A stretch of DNA of 14,406 nt from Cyanobacteria bacterium UBA791 (GTDB taxonomy: Bacteria; Cyanobacteriota; Vampirovibrionia; Gastranaerophilales; Gastranaerophilaceae). The position numbers and the translations under genes are program-made. The notes beneath the pieces were generated by a model. The model saw only the letters and a list, made by a program, of their open reading frames with translations, ran no database searches and was not told the origin of the DNA. Below, in pieces: positions 1 through 7,369 of the stretch (the first letter of the stretch is position 1; every line of letters starts with the position of its first letter). The stretch is taken from the NCBI GenBank assembly GCA_002297005.1, contig DBIX01000014.1, positions 1 through 14,406 on the forward strand, in the 5' to 3' direction.

Positions 1-626
1 ATGACGTTGTAAAAACTTTTTCAGAATTAGATTTTGCAAAAAGTGATTATGACAGATATTCTCAAATGTATTCAAAAGGTATTTCTTCAAAACAAGATTA
101 CGATTCCAGCCAAAACAAATTGACCGTTGCTGTTTCTAATAATAACGCTTCAAAATCAAAGCAAGACGAAATTGTAGCAACAATCAAAAAGCTTGAGGCA
201 GAGGTTGAACAAGCAAAATTAGATTTATCATATACAAAAATCTACGCATCTCAAGATGGCAAAATTACACATAGAACAGTTGAACAAGGTAATTATGTTC
301 AAGTAGCTCAACCCCTTTTTGCAATTGCAAAGGATGACGTTTGGGTAGTTGCAAACTTTAAGGAAACACAAGTTGCAAATATGAAAAAAGGTCAACCGGT
401 AACTATAAAAATTGACGCTTACGGAAGTAAAAAATTCAAAGGTGAAGTTGATAGTTTGCAAATGGCATCAGGTGCTAAGGCTAGTTTGTTCCCACCTGAA
501 AATGCAGTAGGTAGTTACGTAAAAATTGTACAAAGAATTCCTGTAAAAATTGTATTTAAGGAAGATATTTCAAATTATAACGTAATTCCAGGCATGAGTG
601 TTGTTCCTACTGTAAAGGTAAAATAA
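1..626 (+). CDS. emrA: EmrA/HlyD-family membrane fusion protein, 3' part (5' end outside window)
   Basis: Periplasmic adaptor of a tripartite drug efflux pump, expected to link the inner-membrane transporter encoded next to it to an outer-membrane channel. The frame is open from the left edge (first full codon at 3), so the ATG at 66 is internal and not the start; 207 residues are visible. They comprise the second part of the alpha-helical hairpin (a heptad-like stretch at about visible residues 5-75), the lipoyl/beta-barrel return with AKDDVWVVANFKE, and the EmrA-typical C-terminal signature VKIVQRIPVKIVF followed by PGMSVVPTV. The missing N-terminus should hold the membrane anchor and first lipoyl half. 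The transporter gene follows after 10 nt, so the two are almost certainly one operon. The family is well supported; the substrate is unknown, and no outer-membrane factor gene lies in the window. Confidence 0.88.
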   Translation, partial: DVVKTFSELDFAKSDYDRYSQMYSKGISSKQDYDSSQNKLTVAVSNNNASKSKQDEIVATIKKLEAEVEQAKLDLSYTKIYASQDGKITHRTVEQGNYVQVAQPLFAIAKDDVWVVANFKETQVANMKKGQPVTIKIDAYGSKKFKGEVDSLQMASGAKASLFPPENAVGSYVKIVQRIPVKIVFKEDISNYNVIPGMSVVPTVKVK

Positions 627-636
627 GGTAAAAATA

Positions 637-2172
637 ATGGAATCAACAAGCGTTAAACAAAAAGTTCCAATTTGGTTAATCGCAGTATCAATCCTTTTGC
701 CGACCTCGTTTGCTGCACTAGCAACAACTGCGACAAACGTTGCTTTGCCTCATATTTCAGGGTATTTTGCTGCAACTGCAGATGAAGCAAAATGGATTGT
801 AACCTCATATATGGTTGCAAACGCTTGCTTGATTATGCTTTCAGGCTGGTTGGAAAATGTTTTTGGACGAAAATTATTTGCAAAAATTTGTATTGCTATT
901 TTTACGTTAGGTGCTTTAATTTGTACGTTTGCTCCGTCATTAAATATTATGGTACTTGGTAGATTTATTCAAGGTATTGGTGGCGGACCTATGACACCTA
1001 TTTCGCAAACAATTTTACTTACAGCTTTTCCTCCAGAGAAAAAAGGGGTTGCGATGTCTTTGTTTGGCTTTGCAGTAATGGTTTGTGCTATTCTTGGACC
1101 GTCTTTCGGTGGTTTTTTAGTTGATAATTTTAATTGGCACTATATTTACTCTGTAAATATTCCTGTTGGGATTGTTTCTTTAATTTTAGTAAGCAACTTT
1201 ATTGAAGAAACTAAAAAGCCTGAGGTTAAACCAAAAATTGATTTTGTCGGTATGACAGCACTTGTTTTGTGGTTGATGTCTATGCAAATCGTTTTGGATA
1301 AAGGTCAACAATATAATTGGTTTGATTGTGCTTGGATTTGTTGGTTAGCAGGTTTTTCTTTGGTTACACTTTCTTTTCTAATTGTGTGGGAAATTGAAAA
1401 CAAAAATTCTTTTATGAAAGTCAGAATTTTCAAAGATAGAAATTTTTTAATAGGAACAATTATTTCTACAGCGATAAGTATGGTTGTATTTACGACAATG
1501 TATTTAGCACCACAATTTATACAGAATATGCTTGGTTATACGGCTTTGTTGAGTGGCTTAACAATGGCACCACGTGTTATTTCTTGTATTTTGATGTTGC
1601 TTGTAATTCCTCATTTGATGAGAATTTATGATAGTAGAATTTTAATTGCGGTCGGATTTTTCTTTTTAGGCTTAGCAACTTTTGTTTATACAAACGTGAA
1701 TTTGGCAGTTTCGTTCTTGTATGTTTCAATACCGAATTTCTTGCTAGGTATTGGCGTAATTTTAACTTTTATACCGATTTCAGCATTGGCTCTTGGAACT
1801 TTGCCGAAAGAAGATTTGGCAAATGGTGCAAGTTTGCATAATTTTTGTAAAACCATTGGGGTTGCGATAATTGTATCGATGTCCTCAACTATTGTTGCAA
1901 GACACTCTCAAATCCATCAAGGATATTTGGTTGATAATTTGTCTAATTTTAATTGGGTATTCCAAAACAAAATGGCAAGTTGGACTAATACATTTATAAC
2001 CGGTGCATCAAGTACTTATGCGGTTAATAAGGCAAATGCTTATGCTTATAAACAAATGATTGTGCAATCAAATTTGATGGCTTATGTTGATGCGTTTGCA
2101 ATCGTAGCTTTAATTGCCTTTTTGCTAATTCCATTACCATTTTTGATGAAAATAAACGTCAAAGAGAAATAA
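637..2172 (+). CDS. emrB: DHA2-family (EmrB-like) MFS multidrug transporter
   Basis: Inner-membrane proton-driven drug exporter of the 14-TM DHA2 family, partner of the EmrA-like adaptor ending 10 nt upstream. At 511 residues it is the usual EmrB length. Visible motifs are NVALP in TM1 (34-38), the loop 2-3 motif A around GWLENVFGRK (70-79), LGRFIQGIGGG (107-117), and motif C with the EmrB-type GPSFGGFLVDN then NWHYIYSVNIPVGI (154-179). Many hydrophobic segments follow to the C-terminus. The ATG at 637 is preceded by a weak purine-rich AAGGTAA site. The TM1 motif normally reads LDxTIxNVALP; here the acidic residue is Ala29, which may alter coupling (inferred). Substrate cannot be read from sequence. 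Confidence 0.9.
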   Translation: MESTSVKQKVPIWLIAVSILLPTSFAALATTATNVALPHISGYFAATADEAKWIVTSYMVANACLIMLSGWLENVFGRKLFAKICIAIFTLGALICTFAPSLNIMVLGRFIQGIGGGPMTPISQTILLTAFPPEKKGVAMSLFGFAVMVCAILGPSFGGFLVDNFNWHYIYSVNIPVGIVSLILVSNFIEETKKPEVKPKIDFVGMTALVLWLMSMQIVLDKGQQYNWFDCAWICWLAGFSLVTLSFLIVWEIENKNSFMKVRIFKDRNFLIGTIISTAISMVVFTTMYLAPQFIQNMLGYTALLSGLTMAPRVISCILMLLVIPHLMRIYDSRILIAVGFFFLGLATFVYTNVNLAVSFLYVSIPNFLLGIGVILTFIPISALALGTLPKEDLANGASLHNFCKTIGVAIIVSMSSTIVARHSQIHQGYLVDNLSNFNWVFQNKMASWTNTFITGASSTYAVNKANAYAYKQMIVQSNLMAYVDAFAIVALIAFLLIPLPFLMKINVKEK

Positions 2173-2209
2173 TTTAGCAGAAACTCTGTGATATATAAGC
2201 AAATCAAAA

Positions 2210-2291
2210 TGTCGATAGGGGGACTTGAACCCCCACGGCTTTCGCCACATGCACCTCAAGCATGCACGTATACCAATTTCGTCATATCGAC
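2210..2291 (-). tRNA. tRNA-Leu (anticodon GAG)
   Basis: The minus strand folds as a class II tRNA. The acceptor stem GTCGATA/TATCGAC is perfect, with discriminator A at 2210. The D arm contains AATTGGTA. The anticodon stem CATGC/GCATG encloses loop TTGAGGT, placing anticodon GAG at 2257-2255, which reads CUC/CUU leucine codons. The long variable arm is GGC-GAAA-GCC. The T stem is GGGGG/CCCCC with loop TTCAAGT. CCA is not encoded (TTT follows the discriminator), so it must be added after transcription. The gene begins 20 nt downstream of the lepB stop on the same strand and may be processed from that transcript. Confidence 0.96.
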
Positions 2292-2311
2292 GTATTGTTT
2301 ATCGCAAAAGA

Positions 2312-3004
2312 TTAAAGTCCTTTTGGATTCCAATTTACAAGTAATTTAGATTGTGTATTTCCGTCAGGAGTTTGTACTTGCTTTTCTGAAAATCTTACAA
2401 CTGGCCAGAATAAAAATACAGCCTTTCCGATAAATCTATCTTCGTCCAAAAATCCCCAGTATCTACTATCTTGAGAATTTCCTCTATTATCTCCCATCAT
2501 AAAATATTCGTGTTCTGGAATAATAAATGGTCCGCAATATTTTACGTTAGAACAATCCGGATAGTCGTATTCGTCCATAATATATGGCTCATCAAGTTTG
2601 TTATCATTAATAAATACGCCAAATTTACCATTAGCTTCTTTTTTTACTTCAAATTTATCCCCAGGCATACCAACAACACGTTTGATATATGCAATATCTT
2701 TACACCAAAAACCTGTTAGTCTTTGGAATACTTTTACTGGTGAATATTTTAAATCTTGTGATGGTGGGTAAAATACCATTACATCTCCACGTTTTGGTGT
2801 TGAATAAAAACGTGAAAATCTTTCTACAAAAATTCTATCACCTTCGTTAAGAGTTGGTTTCATAGAGCCTGATGGAATCCAACGGATTTCCCCAATGAAA
2901 AATCTGATAATTATAACCATTACAATAACAAAGACAGCTGTTTCTATGATTTCTTTCATTGCTGGTTTTATTTTTGCGTATATTTCTTTATAATCTAAGT
3001 TCAT
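2312..3004 (-). CDS. lepB: Signal peptidase I
   Basis: Membrane-bound serine protease of family S26 that removes signal peptides from exported proteins on the outer face of the cytoplasmic membrane. It has one N-terminal membrane segment at about residues 19-37. Then come box B, IPSGSMKPTL with catalytic Ser47; box D, YIKRVVGMPGD with general-base Lys108; and box E, MGDNRGNSQDSRYWGF. At 230 residues it is typical of the compact single-TM type rather than the two-TM E. coli form. The ATG overlaps the TGA of the upstream prenyl synthase gene (ATGA, 3001-3004), which implies translational coupling. A leucine tRNA follows after 20 nt. Family and catalytic residues are clear. Confidence 0.96.
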   Translation of the reverse strand: MNLDYKEIYAKIKPAMKEIIETAVFVIVMVIIIRFFIGEIRWIPSGSMKPTLNEGDRIFVERFSRFYSTPKRGDVMVFYPPSQDLKYSPVKVFQRLTGFWCKDIAYIKRVVGMPGDKFEVKKEANGKFGVFINDNKLDEPYIMDEYDYPDCSNVKYCGPFIIPEHEYFMMGDNRGNSQDSRYWGFLDEDRFIGKAVFLFWPVVRFSEKQVQTPDGNTQSKLLVNWNPKGL

Positions 3005-3876
3005 AATTTTAGTAAATCCAAAATTGATGTGAGTGCATCTGTATAAATGTTTTTATCTAAAGTACAAAGCACTTCACGAGTATTACAAAGATAATTATCT
3101 AACAACTGAGTTGCTTTTTCAATACCTAATGCAATATTCTTTAAATCACATTCTGCATAAATAATCGGAGCAGTATAAATACCATTTTCGTAGTCATTTT
3201 TTACAGGTTTATTATCGTTATTATCAAAATTTAAAATGTCATCTCTTATCTGAAAAGCTATGCCAAAATTATTTGCCAAGTTTTCTGCTGTTGATTTATT
3301 AAGGTCTGCAAGTATAGATGCTGAAACCAAAGAGGCTTCAAATAGGGATGCAGTTTTTGCTCTTGATTTTTCTATGTATTCATAAATTGTTGGCATTTTG
3401 AATTTTGAAAAATATTGAGAAATTTCTCCAAGACACATATTTTCAATAGATTTTGTGAACAAATCAAAAATATCGTTATTATTAAATTTCAAAATTTCTT
3501 TTAGAGCTATAGAAAGTAAATAATCACCACCAATAACGGCAAGAGAATTATCAAATTTTTTGTTTACACTTGGCAAATTTCTTCGTACATCCGCTTCATC
3601 GATAATATCATCGTGAATAAGTGTTGCGTTATGAATAAGTTCTATAGTTGCTTGTAAGCGAATTTGTTCCTCTGTAATTTCTTTGTTATTTGCTTTCAAA
3701 TACAAAAAAGCAAGAACAGAACGAAGTCTTTTTGAAGGTGCTGAAACGTATTCTTTTATAAAATTATTAAACTCCATTGATGTAGAATTTATTTTGCACA
3801 AAACCTCGTCAACTCTTTCAAGTTCAGACTTTACAAGTGATTTTATTCGTTCGTAAGTATTTTTATCAAAGCTCAT
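3001..3876 (-). CDS. Long-chain polyprenyl diphosphate synthase (trans-isoprenyl, IspB-like)
   Basis: Condenses isopentenyl diphosphate onto an allylic primer to make the long prenyl tail of quinones or a related lipid. The first Asp-rich motif is DDIID (89-93), in the context LIHNATLIHDD, which closely resembles E. coli IspB. Ala at -5 from this motif is the small residue expected of long-chain enzymes (family knowledge). The second Asp-rich region is FQIRDDILNF (209-217), where the last Asp of DDxxD is Asn216. The usual GGKRLRP substrate loop reads PSKRLRS (48-53), keeping Lys and both Arg but losing the glycines. KPVKNDYENG matches the usual lysine loop. At 291 residues it is somewhat short. 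It overlaps lipM by 11 nt and lepB by 4 nt. Product length is not determinable here. Confidence 0.88.
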   Translation of the reverse strand: MSFDKNTYERIKSLVKSELERVDEVLCKINSTSMEFNNFIKEYVSAPSKRLRSVLAFLYLKANNKEITEEQIRLQATIELIHNATLIHDDIIDEADVRRNLPSVNKKFDNSLAVIGGDYLLSIALKEILKFNNNDIFDLFTKSIENMCLGEISQYFSKFKMPTIYEYIEKSRAKTASLFEASLVSASILADLNKSTAENLANNFGIAFQIRDDILNFDNNDNKPVKNDYENGIYTAPIIYAECDLKNIALGIEKATQLLDNYLCNTREVLCTLDKNIYTDALTSILDLLKL

Positions 3877-4510
3877 GCATTGATTGTAACATAAAAAATA
3901 AGTCAGGGTTAATTGCCTTTAAGGATGTAAAATGGGTTAAATCTGGTTTTTCACCAAAGATTTTTGTAAGGAGTTCCACATCATAATCATAAAGAATAGA
4001 GCCATGTTGTAAGATGTATCCTTGTTTTCGGCATTGAGCTGAACCAATAAGTTTTTTACCCTTGTAGCATAGGTCTGCACCTGTAGAAATTAGCATACAG
4101 TAGTTAAACTTTGTGTTAATGGGGTTTTGTGTGCCAAAATCTAGTTCTATACCAAACTTTTTGAAAAAATCAATTAATACTTGCGAAATTTCCATATATG
4201 ATTTGGTAACTGATTCACCCTCTTTTAAATACGAAACTGGACAAATGTATGAATATGTTATTTCCATATCGTGTAAAAGGGCTCTGCCACCTGTGATACG
4301 GCGAACAACATCGATATTTTCTTTCTTTAAAAAGTCATAATCCAAAAAACTATCTACCTGATTACGACCCAAAGAAATACATTTAGGTTTCCAGCCATAG
4401 AGTCTGAATGTTGGTTCTGTCTGTTGTTCAGATATAGCCTTATCAAGTAAGTCAGAATCCATTTGCATATTTTCTTTGCCAGTATAAGTTTTAAAAGGTA
4501 TAAATTTCAT
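3866..4510 (-). CDS. lipM: LipM-like octanoyltransferase / lipoate-protein ligase A family
   Basis: Member of the BPL/LplA/LipB fold that attaches octanoyl or lipoyl groups to lysines of lipoyl domains such as E2 subunits and GcvH. Visible are RLYGWKP (37-42), RRITGGRALLHD (70-81) and GKKLIGSAQ (151-159), where Lys153 matches the conserved acyl-binding lysine, then ILQHGSILYD. Cys138 in NYCMLISTGADL sits at the spacing of the acyl-thioester cysteine of Bacillus LipM (SVCF...EL), which favours octanoyltransferase over ATP-dependent ligase. At 214 residues it lacks the LplA accessory domain and is also shorter at the C-terminus than LipM, ending inside the start of the prenyl synthase gene (11-nt overlap). 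It is 12 nt downstream of the TPR gene. Family is certain; LipM versus LplA is inferred. Confidence 0.8.
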   Translation of the reverse strand: MKFIPFKTYTGKENMQMDSDLLDKAISEQQTEPTFRLYGWKPKCISLGRNQVDSFLDYDFLKKENIDVVRRITGGRALLHDMEITYSYICPVSYLKEGESVTKSYMEISQVLIDFFKKFGIELDFGTQNPINTKFNYCMLISTGADLCYKGKKLIGSAQCRKQGYILQHGSILYDYDVELLTKIFGEKPDLTHFTSLKAINPDLFFMLQSMHEL

Positions 4511-4522
4511 AGCAAATCCTAA

Positions 4523-5023
4523 TTATTTATCTTCAATATGCAAATATTTTGTAAGGATTAATTTCTTCAAAGCTTTTGAATATGGTGATTCTGGTTGAAT
4601 ATCAAGAACTTTATTCAAAGATACGATAGCACTTTCATACAGTCCAAGTTTCTTTTTAACTACGGCTGAATAATAATGTGCATCAATAAATTTTGGATCT
4701 AATTCTGTTGCTGTTTCTAGATTTGATAACGCTTCTTTTAGTTCGTCTTCTGTTGCATCTTCAAGACCTAAAATAGCTTGTGCTCTATTATAATACGCAT
4801 CTATCATTTTTTTATCAAGTAAGATAGCTTTTCCATAATTTTCATAAGCTGCTCTATATTGCCCAAGATTATGGTATGCAATAGCTTTTGAAAAATACGA
4901 GAGTGCGTTGCTAGGATTTAGTTCAATAGCTTTATTTAAAGATTCCAAGGCATCTTCAAATTTGCCCTGATTTGTTAATTCAATACCTTCGTTTAAATAA
5001 AATTTATAATCTTGTTCTGTCAT
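4523..5023 (-). CDS. Tetratricopeptide-repeat protein
   Basis: Small all-helical scaffold of 166 residues made almost entirely of TPR units: about 5-38, 39-72, 73-110 (a few extra residues around EDATEDEL) and 112-145. Each unit shows the usual small/aromatic pattern and most end in LDP-like or LNP-like turns, for example AIELNPSNA and ATELDPKFIDA. There is no signal peptide or membrane segment, so it is probably cytosolic. It starts only 2 nt after the cotransporter stop and ends 12 nt before lipM, so it is part of the same transcript. TPR proteins mediate protein contacts; no partner can be named from sequence. Confidence 0.85.
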   Translation of the reverse strand: MTEQDYKFYLNEGIELTNQGKFEDALESLNKAIELNPSNALSYFSKAIAYHNLGQYRAAYENYGKAILLDKKMIDAYYNRAQAILGLEDATEDELKEALSNLETATELDPKFIDAHYYSAVVKKKLGLYESAIVSLNKVLDIQPESPYSKALKKLILTKYLHIEDK

Positions 5024-5025
5024 TT

Positions 5026-6804
5026 CTACGCTCTGTTTACGTTTGCAAGTGAATATTTGTTTTTATATTCTTCAAATTCTTTTTTGAACTCGTTGTCTTG
5101 TGATGATTTGATTTCGTTCAAGTATTCGTGAGTAGCAAAAGTAGAATCTTTTAATTGAATTATGCAAGCTGCAACATTTGAACAATGGTCAGAAACTCTT
5201 TCCATATTGTTTAACAAATCGTTTAGCATAAAGCCTAATTCAATTGTACATTTTCCTTCTTGTAATCTCTTGATGTGATTATCTTTGATTTCGCTGATAA
5301 TAATATCAACAACTTGTTCAAGAGGTTCAATTCTTTTTGCCGACTCTAAATCGTCTTCGCAGAAAGCTTTCATTGTAAGTTCTGCAATTTCAGAAAGAGC
5401 GTTTGTTGCAACTTGAATTTCTGCTTTCGCTTCATCTGAGAACATTATTTGTTTTTCGTTCATTTCTTGTGCAATTTTTAAGATGTTGATACCATGATCG
5501 CCAATTCTTTCAAAATCACCGATACAATGCAATAATTTAGAAATTTCGTTACTATCTTCTTCTGAAATATCTTTACCAGAAAGTTTTACTAAGAAAGTTC
5601 CTAATTTGTCTTCATACATATCAATTCTAGGTTCTTTTCTTAGGATTTTATCCAATCTTCTTGGACTAAAATTGTTTATCATTTTTAAAGAACGGAAGAA
5701 GTTCTTTTTAGCCATAACTGCCATTGTATTTGACAAATGTTTACATTCATTAATTGCAAAAGCTGGAGTAAGTAATAATCTTTCGTCTAAGAATACTTCT
5801 TCTTCGTCTTCTTTTGCTTTAACAAGTTTAACTGCAAGTTTTTCGATTTGTTTAGTGAATGGGAATAATAATGTCATAGTCACAACGTTAAAAATAGTGT
5901 GAGCCAACGCAATTCCCACAGGGTTAATTATTTGATTAATAAATCTTGTATGTAAAATATAGTTTTCTAAAATAAAGTCACCAACATAAAATAGTGGTAA
6001 ACAAATTATAACACCGATAATACTAATAGAAATGTGTGCCACAGCAACACGTTTAGCGTTTGTGTTTACACCGATACTAGAAATCAAGGCTGTTGCACAA
6101 GTACCAATGTTCATACCCATAATAGTTGGAACTGCCATACCGATTGAGATACTACCTGTTAGAGATAAGGCTTGTAAAATACCAACTGCAGCAGCTGAAC
6201 TTTGGATAATACCTGTAAAAATTGTACCTACTGCAACGCCTAAAAGAGGATTTGTAAATGCAATTAAGAATTTTTGGAATTCAGGCATGTCAGCAAGTGG
6301 AGTCATTGATTGTGCCATCATAATCATACCAACCATAAGGATTGAAAATCCTACAAGGATTGAACCCAAGCTTTTTCTTTTATTGCTTTTAGCCATCATC
6401 ATCATACATACACCAACAAGTGCGAACAATGGTGAAAAACTTTCAGGTTTTAATAATCTTAGTAATATGTTAGAACTTGCATCAATACCTGATAAAGATA
6501 AAATCCATGCTGTTAGGGTTGTACCAACGTGAGCACCCATAATAACACCGATTGTTTGACCAAGTTCCATAATACCAGAGTTTACTAAACCTACCAACAT
6601 AACAGTAAGTGCTGATGACGATTGAATTGCAATCGTGATACCAGCACCTAAAGCTAAACTCTTATATGGATTAGATGTCATTTGTCGTAACATCTTTTCT
6701 AATTTACCACCGGCAACTTTTTCTAAGCCTGATGACATAACTCCCATACCATACAGGAAGAATGCTAAACCGCCACATAGTGTAAATATTGAGAATATAT
6801 CCAT
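5026..6804 (-). CDS. Na+/phosphate cotransporter-family protein with C-terminal PhoU-like domain
   Basis: Membrane protein of the Na_Pi_cotrans (PF02690) type, related to NptA and YjbB, expected to move phosphate with sodium across the cytoplasmic membrane. The two inverted repeats carry the hallmark motifs QSSSA (61-65) followed by GAHVGTT (90-96), and QSSAA (201-205) followed by GMNIGTC (230-236). Residues up to about 320 are hydrophobic segments. A soluble helical part from about 345 to the end resembles tandem PhoU-like bundles (IGDFERIGDHGINI and NMERVSDHCSNVA). At 592 residues it fits the transporter-PhoU fusion class. The start is well supported by AAGGAAA 7 nt before the ATG. An 84-nt gap separates it from ilvN. 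Transport direction (uptake or export) is not determinable. Confidence 0.9.
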   Translation of the reverse strand: MDIFSIFTLCGGLAFFLYGMGVMSSGLEKVAGGKLEKMLRQMTSNPYKSLALGAGITIAIQSSSALTVMLVGLVNSGIMELGQTIGVIMGAHVGTTLTAWILSLSGIDASSNILLRLLKPESFSPLFALVGVCMMMMAKSNKRKSLGSILVGFSILMVGMIMMAQSMTPLADMPEFQKFLIAFTNPLLGVAVGTIFTGIIQSSAAAVGILQALSLTGSISIGMAVPTIMGMNIGTCATALISSIGVNTNAKRVAVAHISISIIGVIICLPLFYVGDFILENYILHTRFINQIINPVGIALAHTIFNVVTMTLLFPFTKQIEKLAVKLVKAKEDEEEVFLDERLLLTPAFAINECKHLSNTMAVMAKKNFFRSLKMINNFSPRRLDKILRKEPRIDMYEDKLGTFLVKLSGKDISEEDSNEISKLLHCIGDFERIGDHGINILKIAQEMNEKQIMFSDEAKAEIQVATNALSEIAELTMKAFCEDDLESAKRIEPLEQVVDIIISEIKDNHIKRLQEGKCTIELGFMLNDLLNNMERVSDHCSNVAACIIQLKDSTFATHEYLNEIKSSQDNEFKKEFEEYKNKYSLANVNRA

Positions 6805-6842
6805 TTTTAATTTCCTTTTCTTTTTTTTCTAATTCCGATTAA

Positions 6843-6848
6843 ATTATA
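6843..6848 (-). promoter_or_regulatory. Possible -10 element upstream of the Na+/phosphate cotransporter gene
   Basis: The 84-nt ilvN-cotransporter gap contains a perfect TATAAT on the minus strand about 39 nt before the ATG. The hexamer 17 nt further upstream, TTTTCT, is a poor -35 match, and the region is very AT-rich, so chance matches are likely. It may allow the cotransporter operon to be transcribed separately from ilvBN. Confidence 0.3.
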
Positions 6849-6888
6849 AATTAAAAAATATCAAAAGAAAATTAATTTGTAACCATTC

Positions 6889-7362
6889 TTAACTTCTTGA
6901 AATAGCAACCGCTCCAGAGCAGATTATTTCTTTAATTCCAATAGGTTTAAGTAGTTCAATTAGGGATTTGATATAGTTTTCATCACCAACAGCTTGAATA
7001 ATATATTCTCTTTGAGAAATGTTTAAAATCTTTGCACCAAAGATTTCGATAAGTTTAATAACTTCTGCTCTATCTTCGTCTTTAACCTTGATTTTTACAA
7101 ACATTAATTCGCTACAAATTGAGTTATCAGCTTTCATTTCTGTAATTTTGATAACTGGAATTAATCTATGTAATTGTTTTGTAATTTGTTCAATAACTTT
7201 TTCATCACCAGTCGTAACGATAGTGATTTTAGAATGTTCTTTATCTAATGTTGTTGAAGCCGTAATACTTTCAATACTATAACCTCTACCTGAAAAAAGG
7301 TTAGATACTCTTGAAACAACCCCTGCTTCATTTTTAGTTAATATCGATAAAATATGTCGCAT
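6889..7362 (-). CDS. ilvN: Acetolactate synthase, small (regulatory) subunit
   Basis: Regulatory subunit of acetohydroxyacid synthase, which activates the catalytic subunit and confers valine feedback inhibition in branched-chain amino-acid synthesis. Residues 1-77 form the ACT domain (MRHILSILTKNEAGVVSRV, then FSGRGYSIESI), and 80-157 the usual C-terminal domain ending in CSGAVAISRS. At 157 residues it is the normal IlvH/IlvN length. Numbering matches E. coli IlvH: the valine-site residues Asn11 and Gly14 are present, but position 29, usually Asn, is Ser. The gene lies 7 nt downstream of ilvB in the standard ilvB-ilvN order. Confidence 0.96.
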   Translation of the reverse strand: MRHILSILTKNEAGVVSRVSNLFSGRGYSIESITASTTLDKEHSKITIVTTGDEKVIEQITKQLHRLIPVIKITEMKADNSICSELMFVKIKVKDEDRAEVIKLIEIFGAKILNISQREYIIQAVGDENYIKSLIELLKPIGIKEIICSGAVAISRS

Positions 7363-7369
7363 AATCTAA

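Noticed and set aside
2179..2189. CAGA-AAC-TCTG small hairpin between emrB and the tRNA as a convergent terminator
   Set aside because: Only 4 bp and no T-run on either side.
2210..2291. tRNA-Leu as an integration site (attB) for a mobile element
   Set aside because: No integrase, no repeated tRNA 3' end and no foreign-looking genes are seen in the window.
6032..6532. 166-codon open frame on the + strand inside the cotransporter gene
   Set aside because: It is antisense to a well-conserved membrane protein gene, has no ribosome site, and its hydrophobicity mirrors the true gene.
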